Of a stretch of DNA of 64,000 bases, positions 24,813 through 33,680 are shown in pieces. Below the pieces are notes generated by a model. It did not search any database, had not been told where the DNA came from, and worked only from the letters and a program-made list of their open reading frames with translations. How positions within the stretch are numbered: position 1 is the stretch's first letter; the number at the start of each line of letters is the position of its first letter. The translations under genes and the position numbers were made by a program. Source of the DNA: an uncultured Phycisphaerales bacterium (GTDB lineage Bacteria > Planctomycetota > Phycisphaerae > Tepidisphaerales > Tepidisphaeraceae); NCBI GenBank assembly GCA_903871935.1, contig CAIQIQ010000119.1:42396-106395 (forward strand), given 5' to 3'.

Positions 24813-26324
24813 CTATTCCTTCGGTTCCCCCTGGAACATCTTCTTGGCTTCGCCGACGAGGTAGAAACTGCCGATGATGCAGATCAGATCCTCTTTGGTG
24901 ACGGCGCGGTTGGCGATTGCCAGAGCTTCTCTTAGCGTCGGGGTAACCTGGGCCATCTTGCCGTAGAGCTCGGTATATCGCGAGGCCAGCTCTTCCGGAT
25001 CGGAGGAACGGATGTTGTCAACGCGAGTGAAGATCACCTTGTCGGCGCCATTGCTGATCTTCTCAAGCATGCCGGATACATCTTTGTCGCTGCAGCAGCC
25101 GAAGATGACGATGAGCGAGTCATAGGGAACATGCTGGCCGATGGCACGCATGGCGGCGTCGATGCTGGCGGCGTTGTGGGCGCCGTCGACGACGATGCGG
25201 GGCGTGGCGTTGATGACCTCCATCCGGCCGGGGATGTGGGTGCGGGTCAGGCCTTCGATGATCTTCTGATCGTTGATGGCGATGCCGCGGGTCTTGAGAC
25301 GGTCGATGATGGCAAGGGCGAGCCCGCAGTTAATAGCCTGGTGTTCACCCATGAGGGGGACGGGCAGATGCTCATACTTGGAGAAGGGGGTGGTGAGGCA
25401 GACACGGTTGTGCGGCCCAAGCGGCCGGGTCGATTCAAAGCGATAGCTGAACTCGAGAGTCTTTCCGGCGATATCAAGCGGACAGCCGACCCTTTCGGCC
25501 ACGCGGCGGAAGACGGCTTCGACGCCGGGCTCCTGGAGAATGGTGACGGCCGGGATTCCCGGCTTGAAGATGCCGGCCTTTTCCTCGGCGATCTTCTCAA
25601 GGGTATTACCGAGCTGGGCCATGTGATCTTTGCTGATGCTGGTAATGGCGGTGACTTCGGGGGTAATGACGTTGGTGGAGTCGAGACGACCACCGAGACC
25701 GGTCTCAACCACGGCGAAGTCGATCTGTTGTTCGGCGAAGTACTTGAAGGCGACGGCCGTGATGACGTCGAAGTACGTCGGCATCGGCTTCATCTTCATG
25801 GCGATCGGCTCAACGAGCTTGACGATGCGGGCGAAATCTTCCCGCGAGATCATCTGGCCGTTGATCTGCATGCGCTCGCGGATGTCGATCAGGTGGGGGG
25901 AAGTGTAGAGACCGATTTTGTAGCCGCACGCCTCAAGCATGGCGGCGGTCATGGCGCAGGTGCTTCCCTTACCCTTGGTGCCGGCCACGTGAATGGAACG
26001 GAAGCTCTGCTCGGGGTTGCCAAGCCTCTTCAGAAGATAACGCATCCGGTCCAAGTCAAAGTTTTGTTGGTTATAGCGAACAATTCGGAGTCGCTCGAAA
26101 TCCGTGAGCGTCTGGAGGAACTTCATTGCCTTGGTGAACGGCGTGGCGGGAGTATGTGATGGAACCTTAGCCATTGCCACGACTGGTTTTACGGTGCGAG
26201 CCTTCTTTGGGGCGAACTTAACCGTATGGCGGGGGTTACGCTCTATGCGCGCAGGCCTGACAACCTTGGCTGGCTTTCGCTTAGCTTTAGGTGTCGATCG
26301 CAATGACTTGGCGCGTGTCGGCAT
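24813..26324 (-). CDS. folC: Folylpolyglutamate synthase/dihydrofolate synthase with basic N-terminal extension
   Basis: A 503-residue Mur-ligase-family protein. The P-loop is H-V-A-G-T-K-G-K-G-S-T at 112-122, where most FolC proteins have G-T-N-G-K-G-S. Further motifs are T-S-P-H-L near 140, E-T-G-L-G-G-R-L-D-S-T-N, the S-K-D-H-M-A-Q-L-G loop and D-G-A-H-N in the C-terminal domain. The enzyme adds glutamate to dihydropteroate and folates. Homology starts only near residue 65. The first about 60 residues are Lys/Arg/Pro-rich and low complexity, so an internal start (Met51 or Met67) is possible. It lies upstream of miaB on the same strand. Confidence 0.92.
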   Translation of the reverse strand: MPTRAKSLRSTPKAKRKPAKVVRPARIERNPRHTVKFAPKKARTVKPVVAMAKVPSHTPATPFTKAMKFLQTLTDFERLRIVRYNQQNFDLDRMRYLLKRLGNPEQSFRSIHVAGTKGKGSTCAMTAAMLEACGYKIGLYTSPHLIDIRERMQINGQMISREDFARIVKLVEPIAMKMKPMPTYFDVITAVAFKYFAEQQIDFAVVETGLGGRLDSTNVITPEVTAITSISKDHMAQLGNTLEKIAEEKAGIFKPGIPAVTILQEPGVEAVFRRVAERVGCPLDIAGKTLEFSYRFESTRPLGPHNRVCLTTPFSKYEHLPVPLMGEHQAINCGLALAIIDRLKTRGIAINDQKIIEGLTRTHIPGRMEVINATPRIVVDGAHNAASIDAAMRAIGQHVPYDSLIVIFGCCSDKDVSGMLEKISNGADKVIFTRVDNIRSSDPEELASRYTELYGKMAQVTPTLREALAIANRAVTKEDLICIIGSFYLVGEAKKMFQGEPKE

Positions 26325-26577
26325 AGTCCTGCCATTTTAACAGGCGGAGGCACCCCTTTCAAACTACGGCCTAATTGCACACAAGTTGATTGTTGGAAGG
26401 TAGTTGTGGCGTTTTCAAGCGAGCCGGAGGGCTTTCGCTCGGATATTAATGGATTTCTTGGAGTAATGGCCAGCTTACGCTTGGGATCGATTGGACCACT
26501 GGGAGAAATCCAATCCCGTTCAAGCATTGACCGGGCTCGGCCGATGGCGTATCAAAGGTTGCCATGGGAGAGGCAGC

Positions 26578-27579
26578 ATGACTTCTAATAGATCTGGCTG
26601 GTTCGTAGTGGCCCTCGTTGCCGTAGCCATAGGTGGATGTGCGACTGGGCCGGAAAGTGGCGGAGCAGGGCCAGGACGGCCGCAGGCGATCGAGACCTAT
26701 GTGAAAGGGGTCTATGCGTACCAGGCCGGCAAGAATGATCAAGCCGTCGATTCACTGAAGCAGGCCTTGGAGACGAACCCCCATTTGATTATGCCGCGCG
26801 TGTTTCTTGGCAGGATCTATAAGGAGCGTGGCGACTATTCCAGCGCCCGGGAGTATTACGAAGCCCTGGTGGCGATGGACCCTTATGAGGTTCAGAACCA
26901 TTACAACCTGGGCTTGAGCGATCAGATGCTGCAGCGGCTCCAGGATGCCATCAAGAGCTATAACAATGCGCTGAAACTTGACCCCAATCACTTTGGCTCC
27001 AACATGAACCTGGGCCTGGTGTATCTGGCCCTGGGCGATGTGGACAAGGCCATAAAGTACGAAGACAAGGCCGCGATGCTCAAGCCGGAGTCGGCCGAGG
27101 CGCAGGCCAATCTGGCGCTGACTTTGGATGCGCGGGGAGATTATGTTCTTGCCGAGCGCGCTTACCGCAAGTCGATCGAACTGGCGCCGAAACAAGTGGG
27201 GACGCTGACGAATTATGCCGGCAACCTTTTGGCGCAGCAGAAGCCGCGCGACGCGGCGGATGTCATCCAGCAGACGCTGAAACTGGAAGATACTCCCTAT
27301 CTGCACAAGCGGCTGGGCGACGCCTACGCGATGGAGCAGCGCTACGACGAAGCCCTTGGGCAATACCGTGAGGCGCGCAAACGCAATCCGAAATACTTCT
27401 CGGCCCTGAACGAAGAGGCGCGAGTGCTCCTGCAGCAGTACCAGGCGGGGATGGAACTGGATGAGAAAAAACGCGACGAGGCATTGGGGCTATTGCGGCA
27501 GAGCCTGGAGATGAATCCGCAGCAGCCGAAGGTGAAGTCTCTGCTGGACCAGTGGGAAAAGCGGATGTTCAGCAAGTAA
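26578..27579 (+). CDS. TPR-repeat lipoprotein
   Basis: A 333-residue protein with a lipoprotein signal: a basic start, a hydrophobic core and the lipobox V-A-I-G-G-C at Cys21. At least seven tetratricopeptide units follow, with typical spacing of 34 residues (for example Y-N-L-G-L-S-D-Q-M-L-Q-R-L-Q-D-A-I-K-S-Y and the N-P/D-P turns). It should be anchored in a membrane facing the periplasm and act as a protein-interaction scaffold. The start was chosen at the ATG behind GGGAGAGG; 29 upstream codons are open but would bury the signal peptide. An RluA-family gene follows 18 bp after its stop. Confidence 0.88.
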   Translation: MTSNRSGWFVVALVAVAIGGCATGPESGGAGPGRPQAIETYVKGVYAYQAGKNDQAVDSLKQALETNPHLIMPRVFLGRIYKERGDYSSAREYYEALVAMDPYEVQNHYNLGLSDQMLQRLQDAIKSYNNALKLDPNHFGSNMNLGLVYLALGDVDKAIKYEDKAAMLKPESAEAQANLALTLDARGDYVLAERAYRKSIELAPKQVGTLTNYAGNLLAQQKPRDAADVIQQTLKLEDTPYLHKRLGDAYAMEQRYDEALGQYREARKRNPKYFSALNEEARVLLQQYQAGMELDEKKRDEALGLLRQSLEMNPQQPKVKSLLDQWEKRMFSK

Positions 27580-27597
27580 TCCAGGCCTCTCTTCCAC

Positions 27598-28359
27598 ATG
27601 GCACAACGATTAGAGATTCTGTACCGAGATGAACATGTTGCCGCGGTGAACAAACCGGCGAACCTGGCGTCCATTCCCGGCCGGGGGGAGACCAGCAGCG
27701 TTGTGGAGGAACTGGCCGCACAGCTTGGCTTGCCGTGCAGCGGCGAAGTTGACCCACGCGTTCGCGTTGTGCATCGGCTGGATAAGGATACATCCGGCGT
27801 GCTGCTGTTTGCCCTGAACATCGAGGCGCAGCGGCAGCTCTCGCAGCAGTTTCAGAACAACCTGGCGCAGAAGCAGTACCTGGCGCTGGTGATCGGCCGG
27901 CCGGAGAGCGAAAGTGGCGAGATCGATGCCCCCATTGCCCCGGATCGCAAGCATGTCGGGTTGATGATGATCCACAAGCGGGGCAAGCCAGCGCGGACGG
28001 AGTATCGCGTGGAGGAGACCTTCCGGGGACTGACACTGCTCAGGGTGTTCCCGAAGACGGGCAAGACGCATCAGATCCGCGTGCACTTGCGCCATATCGG
28101 CCATCCGTTGGTGGTGGATCCGCTCTATGGGCCGCCAGCCGAAGGTGAACTGGCGTTGGGGCTATATCTGTCAAAGTACAAGCGCGGGTACCAACTGGGG
28201 AAGTTCGAGAACGAGCGGCCGCTGATGGCTCGGCTTTCCCTCCATGCGGAACAACTCTCGGTAGAGTTGCCCGGGGTCGGCCGAAAGGACCTCGTAGCCG
28301 AAATGCCCAAAGACTTCAGGGCGACGCTGAACATGCTGAGAAAGTATGCGCGGGGGTAG
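27598..28359 (+). CDS. RluA-family pseudouridine synthase
   Basis: A 253-residue pseudouridine synthase. The catalytic motif is H-R-L-D-K-D-T-S-G with Asp62 as nucleophile. Other RluA signatures are V-N-K-P near 18, K-T-H-Q-I-R-V-H-L-R and L-V-V-D-P-L-Y-G. There is no N-terminal S4 domain, so it is the short RluA/RluC-like type acting on 23S rRNA or tRNA; the exact uridine cannot be assigned. It starts 18 bp after the TPR lipoprotein and is convergent with queF, the two stops being 6 bp apart. Confidence 0.92.
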   Translation: MAQRLEILYRDEHVAAVNKPANLASIPGRGETSSVVEELAAQLGLPCSGEVDPRVRVVHRLDKDTSGVLLFALNIEAQRQLSQQFQNNLAQKQYLALVIGRPESESGEIDAPIAPDRKHVGLMMIHKRGKPARTEYRVEETFRGLTLLRVFPKTGKTHQIRVHLRHIGHPLVVDPLYGPPAEGELALGLYLSKYKRGYQLGKFENERPLMARLSLHAEQLSVELPGVGRKDLVAEMPKDFRATLNMLRKYARG

Positions 28360-28365
28360 TCTCGA

Positions 28366-28809
28366 CTACGAACGCCGTGTTCGGCGCTTGGGGTATTGGA
28401 CCGTTACCGTTCCATAAGTCCCGCCGCGGGCATTGAACTGACCGGTCACCGTCATTTTGCGCGGCTTGAGCGTCGCCACGAGATCATCCAGTATCGTGTT
28501 GGTCACTTTTTCGTAGAAGATGCCTTTGTTTCGGTAGCTGAAGTAATAGAGCTTCAGGCTCTTCATCTCCACGCAGAGCGTGTCCGGGATGTAGCGAACG
28601 GTGATGGTCGCGAAATCGGGCTGGCCGGTCACCGGGCAGACGCTGGTGAACTCGGGGAAGATGAACTCAATGTCGTAGTCGCGGTCGGGGCAAGGATTGG
28701 GAAAGGTATCGAGAATGGAACGCGGATTCTCGATCTGCTCTGGACTGAGGATGCTCTTCTGGCCCAAGTGGGCTGGTTGCGCTGACTGTGGAAGTAGCTT
28801 CTTTGCCAT
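28366..28809 (-). CDS. queF: 7-cyano-7-deazaguanine (preQ0) reductase QueF
   Basis: A 147-residue, unimodular QueF. The catalytic Cys58 lies in F-T-S-V-C-P-V-T-G-Q-P-D-F-A, with Asp65. The QueF signature E-M-K-S-L-K-L-Y-Y-F-S-Y-R-N-K-G starts at Glu81. It reduces preQ0 to preQ1 with NADPH in queuosine synthesis, acting on the wobble base of tRNAs. The start is the ATG at 28809 (M-A-K-K-L-L); a further 96 codons upstream are open but cross the pepA promoter. It is divergent from pepA with 75 bp between the starts. I see no preQ1 riboswitch in this short space. Confidence 0.95.
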   Translation of the reverse strand: MAKKLLPQSAQPAHLGQKSILSPEQIENPRSILDTFPNPCPDRDYDIEFIFPEFTSVCPVTGQPDFATITVRYIPDTLCVEMKSLKLYYFSYRNKGIFYEKVTNTILDDLVATLKPRKMTVTGQFNARGGTYGTVTVQYPKRRTRRS

Positions 28810-28872
28810 ACAACAGCAGTGTAGGGCAGGAGCCAGAGAAGAGGAATATGCCCATAGCCATGCGGCCATCGG

Positions 28873-28878
28873 TATAAT
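28873..28878 (+). promoter_or_regulatory. -10 box TATAAT just upstream of pepA
   Basis: A perfect TATAAT ends 6 nt before the ATG at 28885, with no ribosome site between. Transcription would start at the A of the ATG, so pepA is probably translated from a leaderless mRNA. No clear -35 box is present. Confidence 0.5.
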
Positions 28879-28884
28879 GTCACC

Positions 28885-30399
28885 ATGATCCCGACGAGCA
28901 CTAACGTTCAGGTGAAGACCTCCGAGAAGATCGGTACGCAGGCGGCGATTGCGGTGATGGTCGTTGAGGGAGCAGAACTGAGCCAGGGCGCGGTTCGGCT
29001 GCTCGATAGCGAACTTCGGCGAGCGCTCTGGCGTTTGCGGGATGCGGAGCTCTCCAAGGGGAAGAGTCGCGAGGTCGTGGCCGATCTCGTGGGGCACGGC
29101 AAGTTGATCCGCCGGCTGCTGGTGGCCGGTCTGGGCGATGTGAAGAAGCTGTCGGTGAATGCAGTACGTGACGCGGGGGGTGCGATCGCCAAGTATGCGC
29201 GACAGAACCAGTTGCGTTCAGTGGCGATTGTTGTGCCGGAGCTCCCAAGCATGAGTGCGCAAGATGCTGCCGGCGCGGCGGTAGAGGGGTTCCTGCTGGC
29301 GAGTTTCCGCTATCGCGAGTATCGCGGTACTGCGAAGAAGAATGGCACTGACGAACCGGTGATGCTCACCATGGTTTCCGCTACGAACGTAAGTAGCGCG
29401 ATTCGCCGTGCAATGGTGGTGGCCGAGGCACAGAACTTCGCCCGCACCATCGCATCTCGCCCTGGCAATGATATTAACCCGGTCACTTTGGCCGCCGTGG
29501 CTCAGAAGATGTCACGCAGTGTCGGGCTGGGTTGTCGGGTCTTGGATGAGAAACAGCTTGCGAAGTTGAAGATGGGTGGATTGCTAGCCGTTGGCGGCGG
29601 ATCGATAACAACGCCGCCACGTCTGATCGTTCTGGAGCACAAACCGAAGATAACCAGGAAGGGCACCAGGCCCGTGCTCCTGATTGGCAAGGCCATCACT
29701 TTTGATACGGGAGGCGTATCGATCAAACCGGCGGAGAAGATGGGACGGATGGTCTTCGATAAGTGCGGCGGGATGGCCGTGCTCGGGGCGATGGTGGCGA
29801 TCGCCCGGCTCAAGCTGCCCGTGCATGTGGTGGGGATTCTGGCGGCCGCCGAGAACCACATCAGCCATCGCGCATACCGGCCGGGCGACATCCTGCGCAT
29901 GCACAACGGCGTGACCGTCGAAGTGACCAACACCGATGCCGAGGGCCGGCTGGTGCTGGGCGATGCTCTGGCATGGGGCATCGAGATGTACGGCCCGCGC
30001 GTGTGCGTTGATCTGGCGACGCTGACTGGAGGCGTGTCGGTAGCGCTGGGGCGAGGCATGGCAGGCATCATGACGAACGATCAGAAACTGGTTGATCGGC
30101 TCATCGAGGTGGGAGCAGGCCAGGGAGAGAAGATGTGGCAGCTTCCGCTTCCGGATGAGCCGCAGGAGATGCTCAAGAGCGACTATGCGGACATAGTGAA
30201 CTCGTCGGGCCGCGATGCCCAGCCGCTGCAAGGGGCGGCGTTTCTGAGCTTTTTCGTGCCCGCCAACGGGAAGGTCCCCTGGGCACACCTGGATATCGCG
30301 GGCGTGGCCGACACGGACCGCGATCTTCCATTATACTCCAAGGGCGCCACGGGATGGGGTGTGCGAACACTCGTCCGGTGGCTGGAGGAAGGCGGATGA
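28885..30399 (+). CDS. pepA: Leucyl aminopeptidase, M17 family
   Basis: A 504-residue M17 metallo-aminopeptidase. The C-terminal catalytic domain has the metal-binding G-K-A-I-T-F-D-T-G-G-V-S-I-K at about 270-283 and the signature N-T-D-A-E-G-R-L at about 349-356, followed by D-L-A-T-L-T-G-G. The N-terminal macro-like domain is present. It removes N-terminal residues from peptides with two divalent metals and forms cytosolic hexamers. No ribosome site precedes the ATG, whereas a TATAAT lies 6 nt upstream, which points to a leaderless transcript. Its stop overlaps the start of an alpha/beta hydrolase (ATGA), beginning a three-gene operon. Confidence 0.94.
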   Translation: MIPTSTNVQVKTSEKIGTQAAIAVMVVEGAELSQGAVRLLDSELRRALWRLRDAELSKGKSREVVADLVGHGKLIRRLLVAGLGDVKKLSVNAVRDAGGAIAKYARQNQLRSVAIVVPELPSMSAQDAAGAAVEGFLLASFRYREYRGTAKKNGTDEPVMLTMVSATNVSSAIRRAMVVAEAQNFARTIASRPGNDINPVTLAAVAQKMSRSVGLGCRVLDEKQLAKLKMGGLLAVGGGSITTPPRLIVLEHKPKITRKGTRPVLLIGKAITFDTGGVSIKPAEKMGRMVFDKCGGMAVLGAMVAIARLKLPVHVVGILAAAENHISHRAYRPGDILRMHNGVTVEVTNTDAEGRLVLGDALAWGIEMYGPRVCVDLATLTGGVSVALGRGMAGIMTNDQKLVDRLIEVGAGQGEKMWQLPLPDEPQEMLKSDYADIVNSSGRDAQPLQGAAFLSFFVPANGKVPWAHLDIAGVADTDRDLPLYSKGATGWGVRTLVRWLEEGG

Positions 30400-31469
30400 T
30401 CGCGAAACTCAGCCCGATTGTGCAACTCGACGCACTGGCGCGTCGAAACAGGCCGATGTTCCCGTTTGCCGCGGGTACCTCGCAAGAGGCGATTCACTGG
30501 CAGCGTCGGACGCGGCGTGCCCTGTCGAAGCAGTTGGGTGTCGATCAGATGGATGCCGTGCCGCTGCGGCCGCGGGTGTTGGGCGAGTTCGACCGTGGCA
30601 CGCACATCGAGCGGAAGGTGATGATCCGATCAACAGCCGACTCGGATGTGCCCGTGTATATATTGCTTCCTAAGGGCGCTGACGCTCCTGCGCCTTGTGT
30701 GCTGGCCTTGCATGGCCATGGTTATGGCGCCAAGGCCATCATCGGCATGAACGAGGATGGGGTGTATCGCGCGGAGCCGGCCGGCTATCAGCGTGACTTT
30801 GCAGTGGAACTCGTCAAGCGTGGGTTTGTGGTGGCCGCCCCCGAGATCAACTGTTTCGGCGAGCGCGAAGCGCATTACACGGATCTTCCCGAGCAGTCAC
30901 CGCGGCCCTCAAGCTGCCACAATGCTTCCACCTATGCGATGATGCTGGGGTTGAGCATTCCCGGCATGCGCGTCTGGGATGGCATGCGCGTGCTGGATTA
31001 CCTGGAGCAGGTTCCGCAGGCGGATGTGAGCAGAGCGGGCGTGATGGGCATCTCGGGCGGCGGAATGCATGCATTCTTCTCGGCGTGCCTGGATCCACGC
31101 ATTCGTGCCACGGTTGTCAGCGGATACTTCTGCAACTGGAGACAGGGAATTCTGGCAATCTCGCATTGTACCTGCAACTTCGTGCCAGGCCTGCTGAGGC
31201 TTGGGGAACTGGCGGATCTGGCTGGCCTGATCGCGCCGCGGCCGCTGCTGGTGGAGAACGGGACACACGACTCGATCTTCCCCGTTGCCGATGTGCAACG
31301 CACCGTTCGCCAGGCGCGCAAGGCTTGGCGCAGCTTCGGCGCGGGCAGACTGGTGGAGGAGGACTACTTTGAGGATGGCCACCGCATCCATGGCGAGAAG
31401 GCCTATCCGTTTCTGCAGAAGCACCTGGGCCTGAATGCTGATTGTCTCGGAGTCGGTACTGAGCGATGA
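30396..31469 (+). CDS. Alpha/beta hydrolase (dienelactone hydrolase/acetyl-xylan esterase-like)
   Basis: A 357-residue alpha/beta hydrolase. The nucleophile elbow G-I-S-G-G-G lies at about residue 220. The acid is probably the Asp in N-G-T-H-D-S-I-F-P-V, and the His that in E-D-G-H-R-I-H-G near the end. The oxyanion strand is C-V-L-A-L-H-G-H-G-Y-G-A-K. The layout resembles Abhydrolase_7/acetyl-xylan esterase-like enzymes. No signal peptide is apparent. The ATG at 30396 overlaps the pepA stop and follows GGAGGAAGG. The physiological ester or peptide substrate is unknown; coupling with pepA suggests use in peptide or ester breakdown. Confidence 0.85.
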   Translation: MIAKLSPIVQLDALARRNRPMFPFAAGTSQEAIHWQRRTRRALSKQLGVDQMDAVPLRPRVLGEFDRGTHIERKVMIRSTADSDVPVYILLPKGADAPAPCVLALHGHGYGAKAIIGMNEDGVYRAEPAGYQRDFAVELVKRGFVVAAPEINCFGEREAHYTDLPEQSPRPSSCHNASTYAMMLGLSIPGMRVWDGMRVLDYLEQVPQADVSRAGVMGISGGGMHAFFSACLDPRIRATVVSGYFCNWRQGILAISHCTCNFVPGLLRLGELADLAGLIAPRPLLVENGTHDSIFPVADVQRTVRQARKAWRSFGAGRLVEEDYFEDGHRIHGEKAYPFLQKHLGLNADCLGVGTER

Positions 31470-31494
31470 TCTGTGGATCAGGAGATACCCCAAC

Positions 31495-32961
31495 ATGGCG
31501 ATGATCACTTCGTCTGCGATTGCTGGAGCGCTGGGCTTGTTTGAAAGTAACGGCGATATCGGCCCAATGAAGATTGCCGGATCGGCCAGCTATGATGCTT
31601 CCGCGCAGCAGTACTCCATTGTCGGCGCGGGCATCAACATGTGGAACAGCAGCGATGAATTCCACTTCCTTTGGAAGAAGATGAAAGGCGACTTCGTCCT
31701 GCGGACCCGGGCGCGATTCCCTGCCCAGGGCGTCGATCCGCATCGCAAGCTCGGATGGCTTGTGCGCTCGAGCCTGAGACCCGACTCCGCCTACGCCGAT
31801 GCAGCCATTCATGGCGATGGCCTGACTTCGCTGCAGTTCCGCCGCACTGAGGGCGCCGTGACCGAGGAATTGCGGTCCTCTGCCATCGCGCCCGATGTAA
31901 TCCAACTTGCGCGAAGTGGGGATCGCATTACTCTTTCGGTCGCCACCTTTGGCGAGCCGCTCGGAGGCGAGCAGAGCGTGGATCTCCCGCTGGGCGAAGA
32001 AGTATATGTCGGCCTGTTCGTAACCTCCCATAACCCCGATGTGATCGAGAAGGCTATCTTCACCGACGTGCGGATCGTGATCCCGGCCTGGAAGGGCCTG
32101 GTTCTCTATCGCGACTATCTCGGCAGCAACCTGGAGATCGTCGACACGCTGACGGGCGAGTCGCGGATCGTTTACGGCACACCCGAGGCGATCGAGGCTC
32201 CGAACTGGACACCCGATGGGAAGACGCTGATCTACAACAGCAAAGGTCTGCTCTATCGTTTTGATCTAGCGAGCGGCAAGTCTACGGTGATGGATTCGGG
32301 CTTCGCGATTCGCAACAATAATGACCACGTCCTTTCCTTCGATGGCAAGATGCTGGGCATCAGCCACCACAGCCAGGAGCAAGGCGGAAAATCGGGGGTC
32401 TACGTCATTCCCGCAACGGGAGGGGTGCCATTTCAGGTTACAACCAATTCTCCATCCTATCTCCACGGCTGGTCACCGGATGGCAAGACACTGGTCTATA
32501 CGGCCGAGCGCGGCGATGGCAACTTCGATATCTACAGCATCCCCGTTAACGGCGGCCAGGAGACACGTCTGACCACCGCGCCGGGTCTCGACGATGGCCC
32601 GGAATTCACGCCCGATGGCATGTGGATCTACTTCAGCTCCGTGCGCAGTGGTCTGATGCAGATCTGGCGCATGCATCCCGATGGCAGCGCCCAGGAGCAG
32701 GTCACCAATGACCAGCTCAACAACTGGTTTCCACACATCTCGCCCGATGGCAAGTGGGTTCTCTTCCTATCCTACGGTCTTGATGTCGCGCCTGGCGACC
32801 ACCCGTACTACAAGCACGTTTACCTGCGCCTGATGCCAATCACTGGCGGGACGCCGAAGGTCGTCGCTTATGTCTACGGCGGGCAGGGCACGATGAATGT
32901 TCCGTCCTGGTCTCCCGATAGCCGCCACGCGGCGTTTGTCAGCAACTCGGGAGTTCTGTAG
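31495..32961 (+). CDS. TolB-like WD40/PD40 beta-propeller protein
   Basis: A 488-residue protein in two parts. Residues about 1-200 form a beta-sandwich resembling concanavalin-like/DUF1349 domains (W-N-S-S-D-E-F-H-F-L-W-K-K, then F-V-L-R-T-R-A-R-F). Residues about 215-488 contain five to six PD40 (WD40-like TolB) units of the type W-S-P-D-G-K-T-L-V-Y-T and I-S-P-D-G-K-W-V-L-F. No clear signal peptide is visible with the chosen start, the ATG behind AGGAG. An upstream start at 31435 would overlap the hydrolase gene. It probably binds a sugar or protein ligand. It ends the pepA operon, 41 bp from the convergent coaB. Confidence 0.85.
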   Translation: MAMITSSAIAGALGLFESNGDIGPMKIAGSASYDASAQQYSIVGAGINMWNSSDEFHFLWKKMKGDFVLRTRARFPAQGVDPHRKLGWLVRSSLRPDSAYADAAIHGDGLTSLQFRRTEGAVTEELRSSAIAPDVIQLARSGDRITLSVATFGEPLGGEQSVDLPLGEEVYVGLFVTSHNPDVIEKAIFTDVRIVIPAWKGLVLYRDYLGSNLEIVDTLTGESRIVYGTPEAIEAPNWTPDGKTLIYNSKGLLYRFDLASGKSTVMDSGFAIRNNNDHVLSFDGKMLGISHHSQEQGGKSGVYVIPATGGVPFQVTTNSPSYLHGWSPDGKTLVYTAERGDGNFDIYSIPVNGGQETRLTTAPGLDDGPEFTPDGMWIYFSSVRSGLMQIWRMHPDGSAQEQVTNDQLNNWFPHISPDGKWVLFLSYGLDVAPGDHPYYKHVYLRLMPITGGTPKVVAYVYGGQGTMNVPSWSPDSRHAAFVSNSGVL

Positions 32962-33002
32962 CACGGACCAAGGGACAGGACGCCGCGCGCCTTTTTCCGA
33001 AG

Positions 33003-33629
33003 CTACGGATTAGCCAGCAGCGCCGCCGCGCGGTCCAGCAATAGGCCGGCAAAGTCTGCCTTGGACAAACGCGGAAGTGTTTCGGACCGACCATCGGCGT
33101 AGAGCAGTGCCGCTTGAATCTCGGCGCTGTTCATCGTCTGAATCGGGTTGTAGACGATCATGTCCACACGCTTACGCAGCAGCTTTGCCCTCGCTCGGTC
33201 GAGGTTGCCTTCGGCCTCGAGGGAGAAGGCGATCGTCCGCTGATCGGAGCGGCGGATCGCCGAGGCGGCAGCAACGATGTCGTCGGTGGCTTCGAGTTCG
33301 AGTGTGAGCGAGCCGCTGCGCGGCATCTTTCCTTCGAAGATCTGTTTGGGACGGAAATCGGCCGGGGCGGCTGCCATGATCAGCATGTCGTGCGCGGAAA
33401 ACTCACGGAGCACCGCATCGTGCATTTGGGCTGTCGTCTCCACATCGATGCGCACAGCCCCGGCGGGAAGGTCGAAGGCAACAGAGCCGAGAATGGCCGT
33501 CACGCTGTGCTTCTGCGCCAGAGCGGCGGTGACCAGTGAAAGGCCAAGTTGGCCGCTGGATCGGTTGGAGATGAAGCGAACGGCGTCAATGGGCTCTCGG
33601 GTTGGTCCGGCAGTGATTAGCAGACGCAT
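33003..33629 (-). CDS. coaB: Phosphopantothenate-cysteine ligase (CoaB), stand-alone
   Basis: A 208-residue protein matching the CoaB half of Dfp/CoaBC. The nucleotide-binding opening is L-L-I-T-A-G-P-T-R-E-P-I-D, followed by V-R-F-I-S-N-R-S-S-G-Q-L-G. The phosphopantothenate loop has A-A-P-A-D-F-R-P. A dimerisation/Asn motif V-Y-N-P-I-Q-T-M is seen where many CoaB proteins have V-x-N. In most bacteria this domain is fused to CoaC; here it is a separate gene 51 bp downstream of coaC. It forms phosphopantothenoylcysteine in coenzyme A synthesis. The start is the ATG at 33629; 13 upstream codons are open but lack a ribosome site. Confidence 0.92.
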   Translation of the reverse strand: MRLLITAGPTREPIDAVRFISNRSSGQLGLSLVTAALAQKHSVTAILGSVAFDLPAGAVRIDVETTAQMHDAVLREFSAHDMLIMAAAPADFRPKQIFEGKMPRSGSLTLELEATDDIVAAASAIRRSDQRTIAFSLEAEGNLDRARAKLLRKRVDMIVYNPIQTMNSAEIQAALLYADGRSETLPRLSKADFAGLLLDRAAALLANP

Positions 33630-33680
33630 ACAGACAGGAAGGATGAGGGATGAGGGATGAAAAGGCAAATGCGCAGGAAG

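Noticed and set aside
28810..28884. preQ1 riboswitch upstream of queF
   Set aside because: Only 75 bp separate the divergent starts, and no C-rich pseudoknot followed by an A-rich tail is visible.
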